Below are positions 13,158-21,775 of a stretch of DNA of 64,000 bases, in pieces. The position numbers and the translations under genes were made by a program. The DNA comes from Craterostigma plantagineum. Lineage: Eukaryota; Streptophyta; Magnoliopsida; Lamiales; Linderniaceae. Position 1 is the stretch's first letter, and each line of letters starts with the position of its first letter. The notes under the pieces were generated by a model. That model ran no database searches, was not told the DNA's origin, and worked only from the letters and a program-made list of their open reading frames with translations. The stretch spans positions 2,914,001 to 2,978,000 of the forward strand of contig JAPQWV010000050.1 of assembly GCA_027422505.1 (NCBI GenBank). Direction: 5' to 3'.

Positions 13158-13454
13158 TTGTTTTAATTGTCTTTATTACGTTTATGGTGCCATTATTATG
13201 TACGTAACTCATGGGCTGTGATTAGGGAATGAGAAGAATAAAAAAAGGAGGAATAGGTGGTAGAGAGGGGATGGGATTTGATCAGGGCATTTGGGGACGA
13301 GCTTGACTCGTGGAAATTTGGTGGTGTTTCTTGTATCTTCTCCTTCGATCAATAATTTAATAAAAAGCAAATATTCTCTCTTCAGACAATCTCAATTTCA
13401 CCTTCCGTGGTGTATTATTTTTTTTATAATCGTTTGAGGGTCTTCACTCTAACA
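12991..13454 (+). repeat. 3' LTR of the gypsy element
   Basis: The LTR is 464 bp with the same ends as the 5' LTR and is followed directly by the CCTGT duplication. The polyprotein frame runs into it and stops at 13155-13157, which is common in chromoviruses. Confidence 0.9.
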
Positions 13455-13551
13455 CCTGTCTGCCATATAAACGCAAGTCTTACGTAATCAAATGTGACAA
13501 TAAACAGTTCAAATATTTCACAACAATAACCATTTATGATGGGGTCAAAGT

Positions 13552-13926
13552 TAGGGGTGTTTGTTCGGTCCATACCGTACCGAACCGAAATTTCGGTACA
13601 CCCCTTTTAAATACTTCTCGGTTCGATATTCGGTATTTACCGAATTTTTTTTCGATTACCGAATTTACCGAAATTTAAATACTAATAATAAAAAATTCGG
13701 TTAATTAAATTAATACGTATATAATATAGTTATAATTTTATTTTCAATATTAATATAATAAAATATTACCGAATTTACCGAAATTCAAAAATCTATACCG
13801 AACCGAATTTACCGAATTACCAAATTTTTTTTTTGAAGAACCGAATTTTTCGGTTCGGTTCGGTTTGTATCGAAATTTCGGTATTTCGGTTTGTTCAGTC
13901 GGTATACCGAACAACGAACACCCCTA
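13552..13926. mobile_element. hAT-type MITE, 375 bp
   Basis: It starts TAGGGGTGTTTGTTCGGT and ends in the complement, ACCGAACAACGAACACCCCTA split by two bases. Perfect 8-bp duplications GTCAAAGT flank it at 13544-13551 and 13927-13934. The interior is dense in ACCGAA and TTCGGT palindromes. TAGGGGTG ends with 8-bp duplications are typical of hAT MITEs. It sits in an intron of the ABCA pseudogene and has no coding capacity. Confidence 0.9.
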
Positions 13927-15071
13927 GTCAAAGTAGTCCGAAAACATACCATATCCAACTGGAAAAGGAAGAACGACAATAACACAACTGCAAAATTGTT
14001 GTGCAAAAAGAAATCAAACTGGAAAATCATCCCAAAAAGAACTGTGGAAAGGGATGAAACAAGAGTGAGTATTCCCTCCCACGTGATCCATGATAGCCAA
14101 TATGTGGTATCATAAAGACAAATCATTGTCATTGCCTGTTCAGGCAAAAGATTTTTAAAAACACTTCCCATAGAACCAACCACCAAACACATATAATATT
14201 CCTTCAAATCAAAGCACGGGTTCGGTGATACCTGGCGGAGTTTAAGTTCTTTTACCGTAATCAGGGCACTCATTTGGAAGACAAAGGAAAACATGGCAGC
14301 TGCGAGAAGTAAAGGTAGGTCCAGCAGTTCCAATGGCGGAAAGGATTTCAAGTTCGGGATGGGCAAATTCCTTTAAACTGATGGTCCAGCTGAAGTTGGG
14401 ATCTGAAATGTAAGTTTATCTCGCATCTAGAATATTAAGAGTATGCCCTGAATTTTCTCCACGTCAGAAAGAAAAAGGAACAGTAACATCACCATACCTT
14501 GAATAAGAACTCTTGCGATTTCTCGCTCTGCTGCAAGCTGGAGAGGAATTTGTATCTTAAGAGTTGGAACAGCAGAATTTCCTCGCTTGGCAACTGGCGT
14601 AGAATTAGTCTGCAACCCATAGCTTATAACAGAAGCATTTCTATCGACAAAATGCAAAGCTCCAGGACAATGCATAGCATTGCTGGCAAGCCAGTTATCT
14701 GTATCCGTCGGCGTCCTAAATGATCTCACCTGATAAACACAAAGCACAGTTGCTCAATTAGACAACAAATCGCCGATTGATAAATCAATCACAGAAAATC
14801 CAAACCTTTTCTTCAGGAATTTTCCTCCCAGGGTTATTCTCCCTGATTTTCCTCACAATCTCTCCAATTCGAAAACTCTCATCCCCACTCCACACAAAGT
14901 CGAAGCACGGCAGCTTAATATAATCCATATATCCTCGCAAGGAGGAATCGGCGGCGCAACCAAAGGCTTCGGATCCACATCGCTCTGAAAGGAAGAGGAC
15001 GATCGAAACCTCGAATCGACGGCCTTTTGGATGCAGAAAAGGAGGAATATGAAAAAGAACGACGAGGATAG

Positions 15072-15417
15072 TGTAAGATCTCGGCCGTTCCTACGAGGAT
15101 TTGATAGTAGCTTACACTGAACTTCTATCAAACAGTTGGTGTGCGGGCATAAAACACTCGAGGGACGATCATAGAAGAGGATCGAAGGACGATCGAGAGG
15201 GAGGGAGATAGAGAGAACTGAGAGAGATAGAGAGATTAGAGATGAAGAGATAGCAGAGAGGATGACGAGAGAGAGATTAGAATTAACTGTTTTTGCTTAA
15301 TGAAAACTGATGAAGGATTACAACTTATATACCTATCAAATTAATAACTAAGCCCAATAACTTCGACAGCCCAATAACATCGACAGCCCAATACGATCCC
15401 AATATCGGGTCCTGACA
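15072..15417 (-). repeat. 3' LTR of the small LTR element
   Basis: On the minus strand this is the downstream LTR, next to the purine tract. It includes the last 25 codons of the long ORF. Identity with the partner LTR implies very recent insertion or recent gene conversion. Confidence 0.95.
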
Positions 15418-17137
15418 TTATTCCCCCGTTGAAGACATCCTCGTCCTCGAGGATGATTGATAAAATTCCGACAAAGAACCCACGATCATCGTTAGTTACT
15501 GTCGACGAACTTTTTCCACGATCAAAAGGTCGGTGTTTTCTTGCTAGTCCATAGATCGTCACAGCCGCCCTGCCCGAATTCCTGATGACTGAGCAGATTC
15601 GGCTTCGTGCGTAAGCATTTTCCTTCAAGAGCTCCTCTCCTTTCCTCATGACATCTTCATGATTGTCTGCATAAGCAACCCAATCAATCCTTTTCAAGAA
15701 TGCCTCATTCAAGAATTCTTTGCGTGTAAATCCTCCAACAACAGTAGCTGCACTTCTTTTCCCTCGATCGAAAGGTCGGTATTGCTCTAGCCCTTGATGT
15801 TCCGTCAGATCGGACAGGGGGTGAGCCATTGTGGGAGATCGTGCACCTATAATGCCTCGAGAATAAGAAATTCTAACCTTGCTGTCGAGTATTGTAATTC
15901 TCAGCTTAGTTTCTCTGGAAACAACACGGGTCGAGTCTTGAACTGCAGCATGTAGAGCAGCTTTCGCAAAGTAGGAGCCTCTGCCAGAAGAAGCAAACTG
16001 CTGGTGAGAAGTAAATTTCCTATGCCTTGAGACACCGAGCTTGATTGGCTTATTAGAATAATCTTCGTAGGTATCAACCTTGCTTCTCCTTAGGCTCATA
16101 TTTAGATTTATGTCCCCCACACATTTCCCTACAGAGGTCAAGGCTGAGCAGGCAAGTGAGCCTCTGTTGACAGCCTTGAGAGTAAAAGGGGAAGTAAGCA
16201 CCAAGTTCTGAATAGCTACCCTTTCATTGACGTGTGAGCCAAAGTCATTTTTGGATTGAAGAGAGCTCATATCTACTTTGCTTCTTCGATGCAGTCCCCA
16301 CCTCGAGCTCACCAATTCAACGTCGTGCGCTTTTCTTTGACCATCACAGCCTATGCCAATAAACTTTCCAAGTTCTGTAGACTCCTCTTTAGCAATAAAG
16401 AATGTGAATAATCTTCCTCGATCGAAGGGTGAGTATATCTCCTCCCTAATATGCAACATGTCGTACCACGGGTCTCCATCAAAAGAGTCATTATGGGCCT
16501 TTCTTCCATGGAGCTGTTCCATATCCTGCCGTCCTCGATCGAAGGGTAAGTTCACTCTAACATATTGCTCGACGTTCCACCGCCCTTGTGCGAACGATAC
16601 ATTTTCGCTCTTTTCAACGAGAAGCGGTTCCGTATCTCGCAGACCTCGATCGAACAACGTATTCTGATCTGTATTATTTATACCTTCAACAGCAACATCA
16701 GTTTCAACAAGCACCAATGAATTTACGTCAACCAACTCCAATTTACTCCCAATTAATATCATTTCATCCAAACACATTTCGACAACAGCATGACTCAATG
16801 CACTATGAACATCACTCAACACTAACGGATCCTTCTTAATCGACAACGAATCATCAACAACCATGAACTTATCCATAGTCAGAGCTGCATCGACCTCAAA
16901 CAACACAGATTCATCAGTAATCAACTCATCCGCCTCAGTCTCTTCAACCACAGCCTCATCATTAACCAACAGAGAATCATTTCCAATGAACAGTGAATCA
17001 ACCTCCGGCTTCGAAGACGTCGAGAACTGTTCGTTCATGTTCCTACTCTCGAGTTCGCGGAGTATTAACTGTAAGGTGTTTTGTATATTCCGGCACGAGG
17101 CCATCGTAGCTTCGTGATTGTACGAATAATATGCCAT
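15341..17137 (-). CDS. Unknown 598-aa protein of the small LTR element, with repeated PFDRG motifs
   Basis: I do not recognise this protein. From MAYYSYNHEATMASCRNIQ (ATG at 17137, the first one in this frame after the primer site; an earlier in-frame ATG lies inside the LTR) the frame is open for 598 codons and ends inside the 3' LTR. The first third is acidic (EAVVEETEADELITDESV). Five spaced copies of (P/L)FDRG followed by K, R or L occur; two are nearly identical RPFDRGK blocks. The C-terminal part is more basic. There is no zinc knuckle, DSG protease, YVDD or integrase motif. An open frame in an element with identical LTRs suggests selection on the protein or very recent mobilisation. 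It could be a divergent gag-like packaging protein; this is a guess. Confidence 0.6.
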   Translation of the reverse strand: MAYYSYNHEATMASCRNIQNTLQLILRELESRNMNEQFSTSSKPEVDSLFIGNDSLLVNDEAVVEETEADELITDESVLFEVDAALTMDKFMVVDDSLSIKKDPLVLSDVHSALSHAVVEMCLDEMILIGSKLELVDVNSLVLVETDVAVEGINNTDQNTLFDRGLRDTEPLLVEKSENVSFAQGRWNVEQYVRVNLPFDRGRQDMEQLHGRKAHNDSFDGDPWYDMLHIREEIYSPFDRGRLFTFFIAKEESTELGKFIGIGCDGQRKAHDVELVSSRWGLHRRSKVDMSSLQSKNDFGSHVNERVAIQNLVLTSPFTLKAVNRGSLACSALTSVGKCVGDINLNMSLRRSKVDTYEDYSNKPIKLGVSRHRKFTSHQQFASSGRGSYFAKAALHAAVQDSTRVVSRETKLRITILDSKVRISYSRGIIGARSPTMAHPLSDLTEHQGLEQYRPFDRGKRSAATVVGGFTRKEFLNEAFLKRIDWVAYADNHEDVMRKGEELLKENAYARSRICSVIRNSGRAAVTIYGLARKHRPFDRGKSSSTVTNDDRGFFVGILSIILEDEDVFNGGIMSGPDIGIVLGCRCYWAVEVIGLSY

Positions 17138-17179
17138 ATTTGAAGCAAAATCCGAGAATCGTCGGCTCTGATACCAATT

Positions 17180-17525
17180 TGTAAGATCTCGGCCGTTCCT
17201 ACGAGGATTTGATAGTAGCTTACACTGAACTTCTATCAAACAGTTGGTGTGCGGGCATAAAACACTCGAGGGACGATCATAGAAGAGGATCGAAGGACGA
17301 TCGAGAGGGAGGGAGATAGAGAGAACTGAGAGAGATAGAGAGATTAGAGATGAAGAGATAGCAGAGAGGATGACGAGAGAGAGATTAGAATTAACTGTTT
17401 TTGCTTAATGAAAACTGATGAAGGATTACAACTTATATACCTATCAAATTAATAACTAAGCCCAATAACTTCGACAGCCCAATAACATCGACAGCCCAAT
17501 ACGATCCCAATATCGGGTCCTGACA
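17180..17525 (-). repeat. 5' LTR of the small LTR element
   Basis: This is the upstream LTR on the minus strand, with the primer-binding site directly after it. It has a GA-rich tract (GAGAGAGATAGAG type) near 17300-17385. Confidence 0.95.
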
Positions 17526-17747
17526 GATAGCTGCAGAAACGACGATCGCTTGTTTCTCCATGAAAGCAGAGCGTTCTTGAACAGCAATGCCTTGTATTGC
17601 TGTACTAGGAATGGAAATCCAGCTTGAAGTGATTCCATTAATGGGAAGTACTTTGCTTTTTCTTTTTTCCCCCTTTGTGCTGATGATGAGTGAAGAAGAC
17701 GACTTGTGACTATGAATGTGAAAGCCAGGATTCAAAGGCGCGGGGAG

Positions 17748-18619
17748 TAGGGGTGGTTCGGTACGGTATACCGTACCAAAACTGTGATACCGTATACCGT
17801 ATCGAAATTTCGGTATCCAAAAAATATACCAATACCATACCAAAATTTCGGTATACCTTAAATTTCGATACGATATCATACTGAAATTTCGGTATGGTAT
17901 CAGTATCATACCTTCTATACCATTCATACGGATGGTTTTTACCATGTATGTCGTGACTCGTTTCGTTGTTTTGGAATTTTTAATCAATTCAAACTCCTTA
18001 GGCCCCAATAAGATAGATAATTAATACCAAATTTTCAAAATAAAAAAGATTTTTTAACCTTAAATAATTTACATATTTTAGCTAGTCTCCTTAGTAAGAC
18101 AAAAAACTTTACATAACCACAAAATACAACTTTATATACAGATTAACTAGAACGAAGCGGCTATATTTAAAAAATTAGTGAAGATTAATAAAAAGTAAAT
18201 GCATTGCATCTTCACGCTTTCAAAATTCATGAAAAAAACATTAAAAAGGCAAAAATTAAACGTTACTTGAGTTACATAAGTAAATATGGTGGGCCTAATA
18301 TTAGAAAGTTGTGTGTAAGTTAATTTATGGACTAAATAAGTTTATGAAGATCCTTAATTTTTCATTTTATATTTTTCGAAATAATATAATTAGGTGTGTA
18401 TATATATATAAAATATACTAAAAATTTTAGAATTTCGGTATTCGGTATAATCGGTATACCTAATTTTAAAAACTTTCATACCATTACCGTACCGAAAATT
18501 TTCGGTACGGTATCATACCTTACCAAAAACTTCGATATACCAAAATTTTCGATATTTTCGATACGGTTCGATACGATAAGGACGGTATTTCGATATTTCG
18601 GTATTTTCCCCCAGCCCTA
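17748..18619. mobile_element. hAT-type MITE, 872 bp, upstream of the ABCA start
   Basis: It begins TAGGGGTGGTTCGGTACGG and ends with CCCCCAGCCCTA, with perfect 8-bp duplications GCGGGGAG at 17740-17747 and 18620-18627. Both ends are packed with ACCGAAATTTCGGTA-like palindromes and GGTATACCG; the middle is plain AT-rich DNA. It has no ORF. It lies about 110 bp upstream of the ABCA ATG, so it would disrupt the 5' UTR or promoter. Confidence 0.9.
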
Positions 18620-18627
18620 GCGGGGAG

Positions 18628-19619
18628 TATGGGTATTGTTTGACACTTTTGCCCCTATGGTTTGGTTGTTTTATTATCTTTTTAAACAAAATTTATGTAA
18701 GGTTTTGACTTTCGGTTTATTTTTTATTTTTGAACTTCCCAAACAGAAGTCCACTTAATAACAGCTTGCTCCCTCGTAAATTTAGAATTGCCAAACGAAC
18801 CTTAAAATGATGTTACGTACATAATAAGATCTTAATGGACTAAAAGAAAAAGAGTGTAGTATTATAACATGAAGGACACGAATTCATGAAATAATATTTA
18901 AGAATTTATATCAATACTGCAAGAATATAATAGTAAAACAATTAAATAAATCTAAACTATTTTCGGAGGGTATTTAGTTCAACCTTGTGAATGTGTAGTT
19001 CAAGAACTAAATCAACTCTAAGACTTCATTCAACATATTATGTGACGAAGACTATGTAATTTATATAGTAATTAATGTAAGGAAGAGGATTGTGCAGGAA
19101 TTATTAACGACATATATGCTGGCGTAATCTTCTTATTATCTATTTAATCGTATTAGTGGTACGTTGAAGTACATTGTGGATTAAGTGCTAAGCAATACAG
19201 TCAACACATATGGTACACGCTATAACGTCTACTTAATTATTAGTTATTTTTAACATTGACGTTATGTAATATAGATTGGTTGTATGGAATATCACAACTA
19301 AATGTTAAGACATTGAGAAATTTGAGCTACTATAATCGAAAATATTAGGCTTAACTGAAGTCGATCTTGATTTTGATACCAACATTTATATTTCGACTTA
19401 ATCTATTAGGTGAGTTAAATATTAAGCAAAATTTTAAAGAGTATCCATATGCCGGTAAATCCTGTGGAATTTCAATAACATGAGAGACAGAAAGTGTAAT
19501 AAAGAACAATCTCAGGTGAAGATTTTGCAATTAGCTACTTTATCGGGGGTCTTAGGAGGAAATAAGGTTATCTTCTGAGAACGAAAGAACATCTGGCAAT
19601 TGTAATTCTTCTCCTCTTC
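18628..19619. other. Intergenic region between the two pseudogenes
   Basis: AT-rich DNA with no supportable gene or repeat family. It separates the divergently transcribed ABCA pseudogene and TPR pseudogene, so remnants of both promoters may lie here. Confidence 0.5.
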
Positions 19620-20450
19620 ATGGCTGGTTCTCTTCTTCGTTATTACAATATCCACCCCTTCTTAAGTAGCAGAAGTATCAATCCCAAGAAGGGGTATAGC
19701 ATTTGTATACAGTGCTCGGATTCTTCTCCTCCTAAAGGTTTTCAACCCAAATCTCGAAATGACGATAACAACAAGTATGAAAAACTGATTGCTCACTCCA
19801 ATTTCGTTCTTTTTTCTTTTAGGATCGAAGCTCATGAGCTAAAGCTTCAATCCTTTGCAGCAGGAATACGAAATCATCACCTAAACAGCCTTTCACGACA
19901 TTGCCGAACCGTAAGCCCATCGCCCAGCATATTTGTTTGATGATAGACTAGTATGTTTATTGCATGTTGCTAATGTGTTATCTCTTACTTCTTTCTTTCT
20001 TTAAATGTTCTCTCAGTTTCTTTCAATGGAACATATCAGATTGGTGTAGGAATAGCATATTGGTGTGCTTCAGGGCAAATTTAGTAACTTGTTCCCTAGA
20101 ATTTGATTGATTATATTCCGGCAAACGTAACTTTTGATTTCTTGGCTCAAAATCTTGTTTTTTTTTTGTTCTTGAAGCCTTGAAGGTAGCTAAAGACGTC
20201 GACTTTGAAATCCTTCGAGGGCTCACACAAACTCTCTGCTTGCCGCCAAAATATCCGACGAGGTTTGATATGCTATGAAATCGAGACGAGTGTTTTTGTA
20301 ATTTTCCACGTTCGTAGTTTCCATATCGCTGCTAATACGTCGAATTACGTGCGCAGGCAGTGAAAGTGCTCTTGGCGTCTCGTGAACGCTTGAATAAAGA
20401 TGAAACATCTAAGACTATCATTATTAATGACCCGAACAACCGGTTATCAG

Positions 20451-21113
20451 AATAAAATATTAACTTCTCTCTCCTCTACATACACAACTTATACTTCAAC
20501 CCAAACTCAATAATTTTCATCTTTATCAACAACCCAACACAACCTATAATATTTATATTTTATAATTATTTTAAGTAGTATTTGACTGTTTGAAAAATAG
20601 ATTACATTATATGGTATAAATTTTAGATACTTTAGTCATTGGAGAAAAAAAATAGTATGAATTATGATAGATTATAGAATGTGATAGAGAAATAAATAAT
20701 TTGAAATTGTAATTCAAAATGTATCAATATTAGCATCTAGAGAAAAAAAATCATATATTTCGGTAAGAAGAATAAAAATTAAATTTTAACAGATAATTAA
20801 ATGTAACATAAAATCATAAAAAACAGTAAAACAGTATCAAAAACTGTGCATAACAGGTTGTGACCCAGGTTGGTCCACCAACCGATTGTGGGTTGGATCA
20901 CAACCGGTTGTGTCTGTTATTTATTTTTTTGATTTATTTTGATCACTTTTATTGCACAATCGGTCGTGCAATTCATCGATAAATATAGTCTAACGGTATT
21001 CAAGTGAGTTTTTTCTCCATTTTCGAGCACATCCCAAGTTAGCTTTGATGCCAAAGATTGCGTTTTCGGTGCCAGCTCTGTATTCTGGGACATTGGCTGA
21101 CTTCGAATTTTCA
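20451..21113. other. AT-rich stretch within the TPR pseudogene
   Basis: This is probably intronic. The only structure I see is at about 20855-20915, where GGTTGTGACCCA, GGTTGGTCCACCAACC and ATCACAACCGGTTGTG form overlapping short palindromes. A short match to the same motif (CAATCGGTCGTGCAATTC) follows at about 20955. Confidence 0.4.
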
Positions 21114-21463
21114 GGTAGATTTATTAGGAAAGCTTATTCAGATTGGGGCCATATAAGCGACACTGTATCCGTTTATGATCAGCTTATCTCCAAATACCCT
21201 AATGATTTCGGCCTGGCAAAGGTATCCATCTTCTATATATTGTTCACCATGGGATGTTTATACATGTAATTTCGAAACCTCCCTAACTGTTGGGTCATAA
21301 TTTCTTACCACGGAATCATATTGAAAGAGAATGGAAGCATTGGTGATGCAGAGAGGATGTTTATACAGGTGAGAGCACATTGTCTCATTAGATTATTTCG
21401 CTATTACTCTTAACTCGTAATAACTTATCGAGGACTATACGCGTGACTATCGACTATCGGGCA

Positions 21464-21678
21464 TAATAAGAGAATGATTTGCAGAACTTTGATGAGAGAA
21501 AGACGTAAATAGGAATTCTTTTATTGAATGATTAAAAGCTTGATTACGGAGGTGATACAGTACTGGCTTATATATACAAATACAGATACACATAACCTAT
21601 ATCACTAGGCCCACTACGACTGAATTAGTCCAATACAGAATAATCATACATATAACTTGATTAATCGTTGATCTAATA
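21464..21678 (-). repeat. 3' LTR of the TA-ended copia
   Basis: This 215-bp LTR differs from the other at only a few sites (for example TACGGAGG versus TACAGAGG and GCCCACTACG versus GCCCAATACA). Both copies keep the non-TG/CA ends, so the ends are the element's own and not a mutation of one copy. Confidence 0.9.
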
Positions 21679-21775
21679 CCCTCCCCTCAACGTGGACGGA
21701 AGATGTTTATAACGGACATATTGGACAATAAGCGAAGCAGCTGTGGACCAGACAAAGGTTTGGTAAAAACATCAG

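Larger units (their letters stand above)
7971..13454 (+). mobile_element. Ty3/gypsy chromovirus LTR retrotransposon, degenerate
   Basis: Two LTRs (7971-8431 and 12991-13454) begin TGTTACACG and end CTCTAACA, flanked by the 5-bp duplication CCTGT at 7966-7970 and 13455-13459. Gene order between them is gag, protease, reverse transcriptase, RNase H, integrase, which is gypsy order. The integrase C-terminus ends in a chromodomain-like segment. The LTRs differ at about a dozen places, so this insertion is older than the element at 15072. It lies in exon 5 of the ABCA pseudogene, five bases past the acceptor AG, in the opposite orientation to that gene. Confidence 0.95.
7328..14729 (-). pseudogene. 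ABCA pseudogene membrane-domain exons
   Basis: Exon 2 (14729-14500) encodes the extracytosolic loop (VRSFRTPTDTDNWLASN...). Exon 3 (14400-14232) has the QMSALITVKELKLRQ block but changes frame between GPTF and LLAAAM. Exon 4 (14141-13945) gives LYDTTYWLSWITWEGILTL and further hydrophobic spans. Exon 5 starts at 13459; only its first five bases precede the gypsy element, and it resumes at 7970 with the ISKSSSATIVGYFIYIIGF membrane span. Exons 6 and 7 (7778-7582, 7486-7328) encode TTFGFPNSRSFSKTYQ..., SDATQTPQDPGISW and IYFDNIHPDASGLRKS, with one-base losses near 7670 and 7435. Block order matches the family. Confidence 0.85.
15072..17525 (-). mobile_element. Small non-autonomous LTR retrotransposon with one long unknown ORF
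   Basis: LTRs of 346 bp at 15072-15417 and 17180-17525 look identical base for base, and GATAG duplications flank the element at 15067-15071 and 17526-17530. On the minus strand the LTR reads TGTCAGGACC...CTTACA. It is followed by TGGTATCAGAGCC, the initiator-Met tRNA primer site, at about 17176-17164, and ACGGGGGAATAA precedes the 3' LTR. The interior is only 1762 bp and lacks protease, RT and integrase, so it must be mobilised in trans. It interrupts exon 1 of the ABCA pseudogene. Confidence 0.95.
5002..17638 (-). pseudogene. ABC transporter A family pseudogene (ABCA2-type half transporter), TE-riddled
   Basis: Read on the minus strand, about 15 exons follow the order of a plant half-size ABCA transporter: one membrane domain then one ATP-binding domain. 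Intact proteins of this family are membrane ATPases, probably moving lipids. Exons with plausible GT/AG borders lie at about 17638-14806 (exon 1, interrupted), 14729-14500, 14400-14232, 14141-13945, 13459-7874 (interrupted), 7778-7582, 7486-7328, 7240-7014, 6943-6834, 6770-6693, 6602-6518, 6425-6301, 6184-5880, 5613-5405 and 5310-5002. I can read frame breaks near 14915, 14300, 7670, 7435, 6578, 6105 and probably 7955. Three transposons sit inside it and a fourth just upstream of the start. It cannot make a full protein. Confidence 0.9.
14806..17638 (-). pseudogene. ABCA pseudogene exon 1 (N-terminus and first membrane span), split by an LTR element
   Basis: The first exon begins with ATG at 17638-17636 and reads MESLQAGFPFLVQQYKALLF, then SWRNKR; basic residues before a hydrophobic span are typical of the ABCA start. 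At codon FLQLS the sequence jumps over the element at 15072-17525 and resumes at 15071 with SSSFFFIFLLFCIQKAV, a membrane segment. The 5-bp duplication GATAG flanks the jump. Further on, PPCED is followed by a frame change near 14915, then KLPCFDFVWSGDESFRIGE. The exon ends at 14806 before a GT donor. The start was chosen because the family's QYKALL-KN block follows it closely. Confidence 0.85.

Noticed and set aside
13809..14366. A single 185-codon minus-strand protein
   Set aside because: It reads through an intron of the ABCA pseudogene and into the hAT MITE; only parts correspond to exons 3 and 4.
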